This document shows positions 53,460 through 61,842 of a stretch of 64,000 nucleotides of DNA, piece after piece. The position numbers and the translations under genes are program-made. Location of the stretch: contig NC_010556.1 in assembly GCF_000019905.1 (NCBI RefSeq), positions 1,080,001-1,144,000 on the forward strand. The letters are read 5' to 3'. The first letter of the stretch is position 1, and every line of letters starts with the position of its first letter. Under the pieces are notes generated by a model. The model was not told the DNA's origin and did no database searches. It saw nothing but the letters and a program-made list of their open reading frames with translations. Origin of the DNA: Exiguobacterium artemiae 255-15. GTDB taxonomy: Bacteria; Bacillota; Bacilli; Exiguobacteriales; Exiguobacteriaceae.

Positions 53460-54434
53460 TTATAACAAACCCTTCAGTTCGTCGAACGCTTCCGCATAAC
53501 GCCGGAGTGAAACCTCTTTATAAAGACACGTCTTCGTCAGCCGTTCCTCTTTCGTCAGTTCTTCGAGATACGTACCGAGAATGAAACTGTTCCGCAGCAT
53601 CGACGGCGTAATGATCCGTTTATTGTCCGACCGTTCGTTTAACTGACGCATCATCTTCGTGATCATGACGATCGACAATTGTTTCGGAGCATTTTTACTG
53701 TACACCCAGCGGAACGTCATCCGCGAGAAATCAAAGGCGACAAAAAACGGATCGGTCGAGTGGTACCGCGGACGGACCGGTTCCGGGATCGTCTTTAAAT
53801 AACCAAGCATCAAATCCTGGTCGTCCCGTTCGAGGTGGAGCAGGTAGGCATTCCCAAGCCGGTCGTGAACCGTCATCTCGCGTTGCGCAAAATTCAAATC
53901 CTGCATCTTCAGACCGATGATGTGGTGGACGCGGAGACCGTAGCGGTAAAAGAGCCGTAAAATCAGTTCGTTCCGGTCGATCAGATACGGCCGCGCAACG
54001 AGCTGGTGGTCCGTCAAGCCCCGGTCGGACCGGTTCGTCCGGATCAGTTGCTCGTATTCGGCCAGTGACGCGATATGCTGCGGCGTCAGTTCGTGGGTCG
54101 GTTGGGCATATTCGATCAGCTTCGATTTCGTCTGCCGGATCTGGTAATTGATTTGGTTGAGGACAGTGACAATTCGGGCGACCGTTGCCTGTTGATACAA
54201 TTTTTCTTCGATCAAATACTCATTAATGAACGTTTTCCAGGTTTCGAGCGGAATCGCTTTGAAATCCTCGATCGTCTCGAGCGGCTGATCCACTTCGGTC
54301 ATATAACGGTGAATTTCAATCAGATCGTACCGGTAACGCCGGATCGTCGAGTCCTGTCTGCCGCTTGCGCTGAGGAAAAACAGATACCGTTCGATGAATT
54401 CCGGCAAAGTGTAGTCAAGCCGTTCGCGTGCCAT
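53460..54434 (-). CDS. Tyrosine-recombinase-like protein with altered catalytic box
   Basis: A 324-residue protein. Residues 10-105 form a SAM-like core-binding domain (FIERYLFFLSASGRQDSTIRR). The C-terminal catalytic fold has box I Arg in FYRYGLRVHHIIGLKMQDL. Box II reads TPSMLRNSFILGTYL, where active recombinases usually have TPHxLRHxFAT: both His are replaced by Ser and Asn, while Arg is kept. A Tyr near the end (RRYAEAF) could be the nucleophile. I chose ATG 54434 after CAGGAGG. It lies between hfq and hflX without other mobile genes, so it may be a domesticated DNA-binding protein. Confidence 0.75.
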   Translation of the reverse strand: MARERLDYTLPEFIERYLFFLSASGRQDSTIRRYRYDLIEIHRYMTEVDQPLETIEDFKAIPLETWKTFINEYLIEEKLYQQATVARIVTVLNQINYQIRQTKSKLIEYAQPTHELTPQHIASLAEYEQLIRTNRSDRGLTDHQLVARPYLIDRNELILRLFYRYGLRVHHIIGLKMQDLNFAQREMTVHDRLGNAYLLHLERDDQDLMLGYLKTIPEPVRPRYHSTDPFFVAFDFSRMTFRWVYSKNAPKQLSIVMITKMMRQLNERSDNKRIITPSMLRNSFILGTYLEELTKEERLTKTCLYKEVSLRRYAEAFDELKGLL

Positions 54435-54501
54435 AACAGACCTCCTGTTTGAGATACTTTTCTTTATCATAAACCGAACGGATGTTTCCTGTCCAAAAAT
54501 G

Positions 54502-54529
54502 TTCAGACAAGAGGTCCATGTGGTATGAT
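54502..54529 (+). promoter_or_regulatory. Promoter of hflX-ynbB
   Basis: TTCAGA and TATGAT are 16 bases apart; the start codon lies 41 bases downstream. The -35 is weak. Confidence 0.55.
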
Positions 54530-54570
54530 TAGGGGCGCAGAAGGTTTGTTATTTTGAAAGGAATGATTAT

Positions 54571-55812
54571 ATGTCAGAACGCGTCATCGTCGTCGGTTGT
54601 CAGCTCCCCGGTGTACCGGATCATATTTATGAAGAATCGGTCGCGGAGCTCGAAGCACTCGTTACGACCGCGCACGCCGTCGTCGTGGGACGACTCGATC
54701 AAAAGCGTCAATCGATCGACCGCCGTACGTTTATCGGAAAAGGGAAGGTCGAGGAACTGGTCGCATTAGCACAGGAACTCGAACCGGATTTGATTATTTT
54801 TAATGCCGAAGTCACGCCGGGTCAGATGAAAAATATCCGGATTGCTCTCGAAGATCCGGAATCGATCAAACTGATTGACCGGACACAATTGATTCTCGAT
54901 ATCTTTGCCGGTCGTGCCCAGTCCCGGGAAGGGAAACTGCAAGTCGAACTCGCTCAGATGAGTTACCTGTTGCCGCGCTTGAGCGGGCAGGGAACCCAAT
55001 TGTCACGTCTTGGAGGCGGAATCGGGACACGTGGTCCCGGGGAATCGAAACTTGAGACCGACCGCCGGCATATCCGCCGCCGTGTCGACGAAATCAAGAA
55101 ACAGTTGGAAACGTCCGTTGCCCACCGTGCCCGTTACCGGGAACGTCGGAAAGAAAACCAGACGTTCCAAATCGCACTCGTCGGATACACAAACGCCGGG
55201 AAATCAACGATTTTCAACCGGTTGACCAATGCCGACACGTATGAAAAAAACGAATTATTTGCGACGCTCGATCCGTTGACGCGTCAGCTCGACCTGCCGG
55301 AAGGCGGACAGATTCTGTTGACGGATACCGTCGGGTTCATTCAGGATCTGCCGACGAAATTGATTGCGGCGTTCCGGTCGACACTCGAAGAAGTGCTCGA
55401 GGCGGATCTGATTCTTCACGTCATCGATGCCTCAAGCGAACATTATCTGAATCAGATGCAGACGACGAATGATGTCCTCGATGAACTCGGTGCCGGAGAC
55501 ATCCCGCAACTCGAGGTCTTCAATAAAAAAGACCAGTTAACGCATTTATTCAGCGGTGGAAAACTGTTGATTTCGGCTCTTGATCCGGCAGACATCGATC
55601 GTTTGACCGTCGAAATCGAAAAAGCGATCAGTGACATTCTCGAGTATCTCGAGATCCGGATTCCGGTCCATGCGTTTGCGCATTACAATCCGGCGAAGGA
55701 AGTCATGATGAATTTAACAGAACAATATGAAGAGGACGGATCCGTGACCTTAAAAGGCTATTTGCGTAAGGATACGCGGCTGTACTCGACATTGAAACAA
55801 TACGAGGTGTAA
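54571..55812 (+). CDS. hflX: Ribosome-associated GTPase HflX
   Basis: A 413-residue GTPase that splits stalled or hibernating ribosomes. The N-terminal domain has RRTFIGKGKVEEL and the linker GGGIGTRGPGESKLETDRR is diagnostic. The G domain shows G1 GYTNAGKST, G3 DTVGFI and G4 NKKD. The length is normal. AAAGGAATG precedes the ATG. ynbB follows after 2 bases, as in B. subtilis, where this pair precedes glnRA. Confidence 0.96.
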   Translation: MSERVIVVGCQLPGVPDHIYEESVAELEALVTTAHAVVVGRLDQKRQSIDRRTFIGKGKVEELVALAQELEPDLIIFNAEVTPGQMKNIRIALEDPESIKLIDRTQLILDIFAGRAQSREGKLQVELAQMSYLLPRLSGQGTQLSRLGGGIGTRGPGESKLETDRRHIRRRVDEIKKQLETSVAHRARYRERRKENQTFQIALVGYTNAGKSTIFNRLTNADTYEKNELFATLDPLTRQLDLPEGGQILLTDTVGFIQDLPTKLIAAFRSTLEEVLEADLILHVIDASSEHYLNQMQTTNDVLDELGAGDIPQLEVFNKKDQLTHLFSGGKLLISALDPADIDRLTVEIEKAISDILEYLEIRIPVHAFAHYNPAKEVMMNLTEQYEEDGSVTLKGYLRKDTRLYSTLKQYEV

Positions 55813-55814
55813 GC

Positions 55815-57092
55815 ATGTTTACAGAGTTAACGCATTATGAAACGATCCGTCCGTTCGTCGAGCAGGCGGAAGAAAAAATCGCGCCGGGAATCCGTAAGGC
55901 GCAACAAATTGCGGAACAGAACCAGTTTCGTGTCCTGAACGCTTTCCGGGAACATAAAGTGAGTGACTTTCACTTCATGCCATCGACCGGTTACGGTTAC
56001 AACGATGAAGGGCGCGACAATCTCGAGCGGATTTACGCGTCGGTCTTCGGTGCGGAAGCCGGACTGTGCCGGGCACAGATCATCAGCGGGACGCATGCAA
56101 TCGGGATTGCGTTGTTCGGTTTATTGCTGCCGGGCGATGAATTGCTGTATATCACCGGTAAACCGTACGATACGTTAGAGGAAATCGTCGGCATCCGCGG
56201 TGACGGACGCGGCTCCCTGAAAGAGCTTGGTGTCACCTATGACGTCGTCGAGATGAAACAGGCTGAAACGATTGATCTTGAAGCGGTCCTCGCCCGGATC
56301 ACGGACAAGACAAAAGTCGTCGGTATTCAGCGTTCGAAAGGCTATGTGACCCGCCGGAGCTTACCGGTTACTGAGATCGGCGAAGCGATTGCCGCGATCA
56401 AAGAACAACATCCGCACGTGATTGTGTTCGTCGACAACTGTTACGGGGAATTCGTCGAAACGATCGAACCGACTCATGTTGGAGCGGATCTGATGGCCGG
56501 ATCACTGATTAAAAATCCGGGCGGCGGTCTTGCGAAAACAGGCGGGTATCTCGTCGGACGCCGCGATTTGATTGAACGGGCATCGTTCCGGATGACGACA
56601 CCTGGAATCGGTGCCGAGGCCGGTCCGTCACTTTATTCGCTGCAGGACATGTACCAGGGGTTCTTCATGGCTCCGCATACGGTCAGTCAGGCGCTGATGG
56701 GGGCGATGTTTACTTCAAGCATGATGGAACAGTTCGGATTCGATACGGCACCGCATTATGCGGCGGAACGGACGGACTTGATTCAATCGGTCTCCTTCCA
56801 TGCCCCGGAACCGATGATTGCTTTTTGTCAGGCGATTCAAGCGGCCTCTCCGGTCAATGCGCAAGCTTTGCCGATTCCGGACTATATGCCGGGATACGCC
56901 GATGATGTCATCATGGCTGCCGGAACCTTCATCCAAGGATCGTCAATCGAATTATCGGCAGACGGTCCGATCCGGGCACCGTATACAGCGTACGTTCAAG
57001 GCGGATTGACCTACAGTCACGTCAAAATCGCGATTGTTTCGGCTGTCAATCAACTGATGGAACAACAATTGATTCAACCACAACAGGTTTAA
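55815..57092 (+). CDS. ynbB: PLP-dependent methionine gamma-lyase/cystathionine beta-lyase-like protein (YnbB)
   Basis: A 425-residue PLP enzyme of the aluminum-resistance/YnbB family. YNDEGRDNLERIYASVFGAE, SGTHAIGIALFGLL and SLIKNPGGGLAKTGGYLVG (Schiff-base Lys) are clear. Related proteins are annotated as C-S lyases, but the natural substrate is not settled. The ribosome site GAGGTG lies in the last hflX codon, so translation is coupled. The order hflX-ynbB-glnR-glnA equals that in B. subtilis. Confidence 0.9.
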   Translation: MFTELTHYETIRPFVEQAEEKIAPGIRKAQQIAEQNQFRVLNAFREHKVSDFHFMPSTGYGYNDEGRDNLERIYASVFGAEAGLCRAQIISGTHAIGIALFGLLLPGDELLYITGKPYDTLEEIVGIRGDGRGSLKELGVTYDVVEMKQAETIDLEAVLARITDKTKVVGIQRSKGYVTRRSLPVTEIGEAIAAIKEQHPHVIVFVDNCYGEFVETIEPTHVGADLMAGSLIKNPGGGLAKTGGYLVGRRDLIERASFRMTTPGIGAEAGPSLYSLQDMYQGFFMAPHTVSQALMGAMFTSSMMEQFGFDTAPHYAAERTDLIQSVSFHAPEPMIAFCQAIQAASPVNAQALPIPDYMPGYADDVIMAAGTFIQGSSIELSADGPIRAPYTAYVQGGLTYSHVKIAIVSAVNQLMEQQLIQPQQV

Positions 57093-57153
57093 AAAAATAG
57101 CTTGATGTGAAAAGACCTCTGTTACGCAGGACGTCTGACTTGTAAGAAAGTCA

Positions 57154-57170
57154 TGTTAACTTTCCTTACA
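57154..57170. promoter_or_regulatory. GlnR operator 1
   Basis: TGTTAACTTTCCTTACA fits TGTNAN7TNACA at every position. It lies just before the -35, as in the B. subtilis glnRA operator. Confidence 0.93.
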
Positions 57171-57174
57171 TCTC

Positions 57175-57203
57175 TTGACAACTTCCCTTACAGAGGTTTA
57201 TTC
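57175..57203 (+). promoter_or_regulatory. Promoter of glnRA
   Basis: TTGACA is a perfect -35; 17 bases later stands TTATTC as a weak -10. The start codon is 29 bases further on. Confidence 0.75.
57176..57192. promoter_or_regulatory. GlnR operator 2
   Basis: TGACAACTTCCCTTACA is a near match (TGACA for TGTNA) that overlaps the -35. A second degenerate box starting TGACA also overlaps the -35 in B. subtilis. Confidence 0.85.
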
Positions 57204-57232
57204 TCATGAAGTAAGGAAAAAGGAGGAACGAA

Positions 57233-57631
57233 ATGGCAGACTTATCACGACAGTCCAAGCCACTATTCCCCATCGGAGTCGTTCAAGAGTTGACCGCGTT
57301 ATCTGCCCGACAAATCCGATATTACGAAGAACAAGGATTGATCAAGCCGGAGCGGACAGAGACGAAACGTCGCCTCTATTCGTTCAACGATGTCGATCGC
57401 TTGTTGTCGATCAAGGAATATCTGGACCAGGGATTAAATATCGCAGGGATCAAAATGATTTTTGATAATGATCTTGTCAAACGGGAACGAGTTGCGGAGA
57501 AGGTCGTTACGGCCCGTCCGGAATTATCGGATGGCGAATTGTATAAACTCCTGAAAAACGAATTGCAGGAAGCAGGGCGACATGGAAAAACGTCACTCAT
57601 TCAAGGTGAGCTCGGACGATTTTTCAAGTAA
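57233..57631 (+). CDS. glnR: Glutamine synthetase repressor GlnR
   Basis: A 132-residue MerR-family repressor. The winged helix is residues 13-80 (ARQIRYYEEQGLIKPERTE, RLYSFNDVDRLL). The C-terminal tail, which senses feedback-inhibited glutamine synthetase in Bacillus, ends in GELGRFFK. It represses glnRA when nitrogen is plentiful and binds the two boxes upstream. AAGGAGG precedes the ATG. glnA follows after 45 bases. Confidence 0.95.
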   Translation: MADLSRQSKPLFPIGVVQELTALSARQIRYYEEQGLIKPERTETKRRLYSFNDVDRLLSIKEYLDQGLNIAGIKMIFDNDLVKRERVAEKVVTARPELSDGELYKLLKNELQEAGRHGKTSLIQGELGRFFK

Positions 57632-57676
57632 GCACCTGTTACCATATAAAAAAGAGCCGGAGAGGGGATTTGTCAC

Positions 57677-59023
57677 ATGACACGTCGCAACATTACACGA
57701 GAAGACATTATGAAAATCGCTAAAGCTGAGGATGTACGTTTTATTCGTTTACAGTTCACAGATATCCTCGGTACAATCAAGAACGTTGAAATTCCAGTCA
57801 GCCAATTGGAAAAAGCACTTGATAACAAAATGATGTTCGATGGTTCGTCAATCGAAGGATTCGTCCGCATTGAAGAATCAGATATGTATCTCTTCCCAGA
57901 CCTCAACACATGGGTCGTATTCCCATGGACAGAAGACGGAACGGGTAAAGTCGCACGTCTCATCTGTGACATCTACAATCCAGATGGCACACCGTTTGCT
58001 GGAGATCCGCGTGGTCAACTCAAACGTGTACTTAAAGAAATGGAAGAACTTGGCTTCACTTCATTCAACGTCGGTCCAGAACCGGAATTCTTCTTGTTCA
58101 AGAAGGATGCGAACGGCCGTCCGACACTTGAACTGAATGATCAAGGTGGTTACTTCGACCTCGCACCAGTCGATCTCGGTGAAAACTGCCGTAAGGAAAT
58201 CGTCATCGAGCTTGAAAACATGGGCTTTGAAATCGAAGCATCTCACCACGAAGTCGCACCGGGACAACACGAAATCGACTTCAAATACGCTGATGCGATC
58301 ACAACGGCGGATAACATCCAAACGTTTAAGCTCGTTGTTAAGACGATTGCAGCAAAACATAACTTACACGCGACATTCATGCCAAAACCGCTTTACGGCG
58401 TTAACGGTTCAGGAATGCACGCCAATATGTCGCTCTTTAAAGGCAACGAAAACGTCTTCTTTGACGAAGAGAACAGCAATATGCAATTGTCTGATGATGC
58501 CCGTGCCTTCACGGCAGGTATCCTGAAGCACGCGCGTGCCTTCACAGCTGTCTGTAACCCGACAGTCAACTCGTACAAACGTCTTGTGCCTGGTTATGAA
58601 GCACCTTGCTACGTCGCATGGTCAGCCCGTAACCGTTCACCACTCGTTCGTGTACCGGCAGCCCGCGGTCTCTCAACACGGATCGAAGTCCGTTCAGTCG
58701 ACCCGGCAGCTAACCCGTACTTGGCACTTGCGACATTGCTCGCTTCAGGTCTTGACGGAATCAAAAATAATCTCCAAGCACCGGCTCCGATCGACCGTAA
58801 CATCTACGTAATGGACAAACCGGAACGTGTGGCAAACGGCATTGACGATCTTCCGTCAACACTCAGCCACGCACTCGAAGTCCTGAAAGCGGATGACGTC
58901 GTCATGCACGCACTCGGCGAGCACATCGCAGAGCACTTCGTTGAACTGAAAGAAATCGAATGGGATATGTTCCGGACGCAAGTCACGGAATGGGAACGCG
59001 ATCAGTACATGGTCTTGTTCTAA
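57677..59023 (+). CDS. glnA: Glutamine synthetase, type I
   Basis: A 448-residue cytosolic enzyme that forms glutamine from glutamate and ammonia. [43 protein letters not shown] and [14 protein letters not shown] are standard. It has the short Bacillus GSI-alpha length, without the adenylylation region, so control is by feedback and GlnR. GAGAGGGG precedes the ATG. Its codon choice is more biased than its neighbours', in line with high expression. Confidence 0.97.
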   Translation: MTRRNITREDIMKIAKAEDVRFIRLQFTDILGTIKNVEIPVSQLEKALDNKMMFDGSSIEGFVRIEESDMYLFPDLNTWVVFPWTEDGTGKVARLICDIYNPDGTPFAGDPRGQLKRVLKEMEELGFTSFNVGPEPEFFLFKKDANGRPTLELNDQGGYFDLAPVDLGENCRKEIVIELENMGFEIEASHHEVAPGQHEIDFKYADAITTADNIQTFKLVVKTIAAKHNLHATFMPKPLYGVNGSGMHANMSLFKGNENVFFDEENSNMQLSDDARAFTAGILKHARAFTAVCNPTVNSYKRLVPGYEAPCYVAWSARNRSPLVRVPAARGLSTRIEVRSVDPAANPYLALATLLASGLDGIKNNLQAPAPIDRNIYVMDKPERVANGIDDLPSTLSHALEVLKADDVVMHALGEHIAEHFVELKEIEWDMFRTQVTEWERDQYMVLF

Positions 59024-59030
59024 TCTCTTG

Positions 59031-59061
59031 AAACGTCCGAACTTGGTTCGGGCGTTTTTTT
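59031..59061 (+). terminator. Terminator after glnA
   Basis: AAACGTCCGAAC pairs with GTTCGGGCGTTT (one G-T pair) around TTG and ends in T. Confidence 0.9.
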
Positions 59062-59114
59062 GTAGAGGAATCGGAAGCAGAAACAGCGAACTCTGTAGCA
59101 AGGAGGCGCTTCAA

Positions 59115-59325
59115 ATGAAAAAGGCGTATGAAGGGAAAGACATCATTGTTTATTTTGATGCAGAAGTGTGTGCATTCCGGTCATTGTGTCAAGAGTCTGC
59201 CGACCGTCTTTGATGTTAAAAAACGTCCATGGATCGAAGCGGACGGTGCACCAGTCGAAGATGTCATGCGGGTCGTCGACGGCTGTCCGAGCGGTGCCTT
59301 ATCATATGAACGGAGGGAAGCCTGA
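59115..59325 (+). pseudogene. yjdI: YjdI-like (4Fe-4S) mono-cluster protein, frameshifted
   Basis: AAGGAGGCG precedes ATG 59115, which opens a frame beginning MKKAYEGKDIIVYFDAEVC. After that Cys the frame stops at 59213. The next frame continues the family sequence: HSGHCVKSLPTVFDVKKRPW and, near the end, DGCPSGALSYE, stopping at 59325. Adding one GT to the GTGTGTG tract at 59166-59172 rejoins the halves as VCVHSGHCV, the C-x-H-S-G-x-C motif of Fer4_19 proteins such as E. coli YjdI. So it is a 2-base deletion in a short repeat, either real, switching, or a sequencing error. The yjdJ-like gene follows, as in E. coli. Confidence 0.85.
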
Positions 59326-59594
59326 TGGAATTGAAACGAGCGGATCAAAAGATTGAAGCTTATCAGGAGGGGCAAGCTGTCGGGGAAATCACATACAGTG
59401 ATACGAAAGGCGGCAAATGGATCATTGATCATACGTATGTCGACCCGAATCACCGGAATCAACAAATCGGCGAACAACTGGTCAAAGCCATTGTCGAGTG
59501 GGCACGGGAAGAACAGGTCAAACTATTGCCGCTCTGTCCGTTTGCGAAAAAAGAGTTTGAGCAGACGCCGGACTATGCAGATGTATCGGCGTAA
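59325..59594 (+). CDS. yjdJ: YjdJ-like GNAT-family N-acetyltransferase
   Basis: An 89-residue small GNAT protein. IIDHTYVDPNHRNQQIGEQLVKAIVEWARE holds the acetyl-CoA loop (R-x2-Q-x-G variant), and LLPLCPFAKKEFEQTPDY is the typical C-terminal piece with the conserved C-P-F. The start overlaps the yjdI-like stop by one base, so loss of the upstream frame could lower its translation. The acetyl acceptor is unknown. Confidence 0.85.
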   Translation: MELKRADQKIEAYQEGQAVGEITYSDTKGGKWIIDHTYVDPNHRNQQIGEQLVKAIVEWAREEQVKLLPLCPFAKKEFEQTPDYADVSA

Positions 59595-59611
59595 CTGAGA
59601 AATAATGTAAT

Positions 59612-59663
59612 AAAAAAAAGACGAGAAATAACAGAACAACACCCGTTTTTTCTCGTCTTTTTT
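59612..59663. terminator. Bidirectional terminator at 59.64 kb
   Basis: AAAAAAGACGAGAAA pairs with TTTCTCGTCTTTTTT across a loop of about 20 bases. It serves yjdJ and azlD. Confidence 0.85.
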
Positions 59664-59681
59664 AGGAAGAAGGAGCAATTC

Positions 59682-60008
59682 TCATTGGAAAAACCGAAGC
59701 AATGCCATCGACAGGACACCGGTGATGACGGTGTAGGAAAGACTTTTACTGCTGACGGCGACAAGGACGGTCGGAATGGATGCTGTGAGGTGGAGAAGCG
59801 ACAACGTTGGATAACCTCCGCTTTGTGCCACTAATAAATTTTGAAAGAATAACGCACTTAACAAACAAACCGGGATAAACGACAACCAATCGGTCAGCAG
59901 GCGGGGTAACGTCAGACCATGCATCAACAAAAACGGCAATATCCGCGGAATCAACGTCACGAGACCGCAGGCAGCAAAAAGGACGAATAGTTCTAAGCGG
60001 ATTTCCAT
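59682..60008 (-). CDS. azlD: AzlD-family branched-chain amino acid exporter subunit
   Basis: A 108-residue membrane protein with three or four helices. GLVTLIPRILPFLLM is the conserved N-terminal part (T-x-I-P-R), and LLTDWLSFIPVCLLSALF follows. With AzlC it forms the LIV-E type exporter of branched-chain amino acids. It overlaps azlC by 16 bases. Confidence 0.9.
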   Translation of the reverse strand: MEIRLELFVLFAACGLVTLIPRILPFLLMHGLTLPRLLTDWLSFIPVCLLSALFFQNLLVAQSGGYPTLSLLHLTASIPTVLVAVSSKSLSYTVITGVLSMALLRFFQ

Positions 60009-60688
60009 CGTGAGATTACAACTCCTATACTGGCAGCTATCATCGTCGCGAATAAAACGGCGAGTTCCGGTGACAGATAGCGCATTGATATGTACAACAA
60101 CAGGAAAACAAGGACGAGCAACAGACCATTTAGAGCGATGCGGGACCGCTCACTTTCAAACTGCAGGTACAATAACCCGATGAACATCGCTGTTAAAGCA
60201 AAATCCAGTCCGAATCGTTCCGGATCCGGGAACCAACTGCCAACGAGTGCTCCAAGGACGGTCGAGGCAATCCAGCTCAGATAAGCGGTTATGTTCAATC
60301 CATGCATGAATGGTGCATCAAGCGGCCGTTTTAAGGAAGTATTCATGGCGACGGCAAATGACTCATCCGTTAAGAGAGCGCCGATTCCAAACCGGTCTAA
60401 ATGATGCCGGCTTTTAACACGCGGTGCGAGCGTCATACTCATCAGTAAATGACGGGAGTTGACGATGAATGTCGTCAAGATGATGGCAGAGAACGGACTG
60501 TTTAACAGCAACAGACTGGTGATGATGAACTGGGCCGCTCCGGCGTAAATCAGAAGAGACATCAGACCGATTTCAAGCGGACTGAGTCCGGCGGCGCGTC
60601 CGACGATGCCGGCAGAAAATCCGATGCCGAGATAACCGAGGACGGTCGGCAGACAGGCTTTGATACCTGCTTGAAACGAAGCGTTCAT
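59993..60688 (-). CDS. azlC: AzlC-family branched-chain amino acid exporter subunit
   Basis: A 231-residue protein with about seven membrane helices. GYLGIGFSAGIVGRAAGLSP, YAGAAQFI, NSRHLLMSMTLAPR and TDESFAV are the family motifs. AGAGGAGT precedes the ATG. It is the first gene of a two-gene unit with azlD. No AzlB-type Lrp regulator is next to it. Confidence 0.92.
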   Translation of the reverse strand: MNASFQAGIKACLPTVLGYLGIGFSAGIVGRAAGLSPLEIGLMSLLIYAGAAQFIITSLLLLNSPFSAIILTTFIVNSRHLLMSMTLAPRVKSRHHLDRFGIGALLTDESFAVAMNTSLKRPLDAPFMHGLNITAYLSWIASTVLGALVGSWFPDPERFGLDFALTAMFIGLLYLQFESERSRIALNGLLLVLVFLLLYISMRYLSPELAVLFATMIAASIGVVISRWKSA

Positions 60689-60779
60689 AGAAGGGGACTC
60701 CTCTCGTGATGATGTGTTATCAGCATAGCATCATCAAAACGGATTGGAAATGAACTGGTCAATATTTTCATATGTTTCC

Positions 60780-60808
60780 TTGACATAAGTCGTCTCGATT
60801 TGTGGTAA
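60780..60808 (+). promoter_or_regulatory. Probable promoter of dhaKLM
   Basis: TTGACA is a perfect -35; the -10 17 bases later is poor (TGGTAA), which suggests an activator or low basal use. The dhaK start is 47 bases further on. Confidence 0.5.
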
Positions 60809-60854
60809 AGAGTAAGTGGTACGGCAAAATTCGTTAGACAAGGGAGCGTTCAAG

Positions 60855-61823
60855 ATGGATAAATTAATGCAAGATGCGAATCGGTTTGTCTCGGATATGG
60901 TCGATGGTCTCGTTTTAGCACATCCCGATCTTTATGCAAAAGTCGACGGAGTCAATGTCATCAAACGAAAAGAACCGTTAAACGGAAAAGTGGCCCTCGT
61001 ATCCGGTGGGGGAAGCGGGCATGAGCCGGCCCATGCCGGATTTATTGGGGACGGTATGCTCGCAGCCGCTGTCTGTGGCGAAGTCTTTACTTCTCCGACA
61101 CCGGATATGGTGCTTGAGGGAATCAAGGCAGCAGACGGGGGAAAAGGGGTTCTGCTCGTCGTTAAAAACTATTCCGGGGATGTCATGAACTTTGATATGG
61201 CGAAAGAGTTGGCCGAACTCGAAGACATCGAAGTCGAGACGGTCATCGTCCGGGATGATATCGCCATTAAAAAAGAAGAAGACCGTCGCGGTGTCGCAGG
61301 AACGATTTTTGTCCATAAAATCGCCGGTGCTGCGGCAGCAGAAGGCAAATCACTTGCTGAAGTCAAAGCAGTCGCTGAGAAAGTCATTGCCGGCGTCCGG
61401 TCAATCGGAATGGCATTGTCACCTTGTTATATGCCGGAAAGCGGTAAACCCGGTTTTGATTTGCACGAGGATGAGATGGAAATCGGAATCGGGATTCACG
61501 GTGAAAAAGGTCTGGAGCGGAAACCGATTGCTTCCGTCGAAGCCATCGTGACGGAATTACTCGATCGATTGACAGCGGAAGTAACCGATAAAAAAGTAGC
61601 GGTCATGGTCAACGGAATGGGCGGAACGCCTGAATCGGAATTGTACATCACCTATAAATATGTCGCGGAACAATTGCAGGCAAAAGGATACGAGATCGTT
61701 CGTCCGTTCGTCGGCAACTATATGACATCACTCGAAATGCACGGTTTCTCAATTACGCTGCTTCCGGTTGACGATGAACTGGTCGGCTACTTGGATGCCA
61801 AAACGAACGCAATCGGATTCTAA
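60855..61823 (+). CDS. dhaK: Dihydroxyacetone kinase, DhaK subunit
   Basis: A 322-residue protein that binds dihydroxyacetone covalently through a His. ALVSGGGSGHEPAHAGFIGDGML holds the substrate loop, and ESGKPGFDLHEDEMEIGIGIHGEKG the reactive region. It works with DhaL and DhaM to make dihydroxyacetone phosphate using PTS phosphate. I chose ATG 60855 after AAGGGAGCG; the upstream in-frame ATG falls within the promoter leader without a ribosome site. Confidence 0.95.
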   Translation: MDKLMQDANRFVSDMVDGLVLAHPDLYAKVDGVNVIKRKEPLNGKVALVSGGGSGHEPAHAGFIGDGMLAAAVCGEVFTSPTPDMVLEGIKAADGGKGVLLVVKNYSGDVMNFDMAKELAELEDIEVETVIVRDDIAIKKEEDRRGVAGTIFVHKIAGAAAAEGKSLAEVKAVAEKVIAGVRSIGMALSPCYMPESGKPGFDLHEDEMEIGIGIHGEKGLERKPIASVEAIVTELLDRLTAEVTDKKVAVMVNGMGGTPESELYITYKYVAEQLQAKGYEIVRPFVGNYMTSLEMHGFSITLLPVDDELVGYLDAKTNAIGF

Positions 61824-61842
61824 TTAAAAGAGGGTGAGATAG

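Noticed and set aside
53460-54470. Integrase as a sign of a prophage or genomic island
   Set aside because: No other phage genes, attachment repeats or tRNA are present, and the flanking genes keep the usual chromosomal order.
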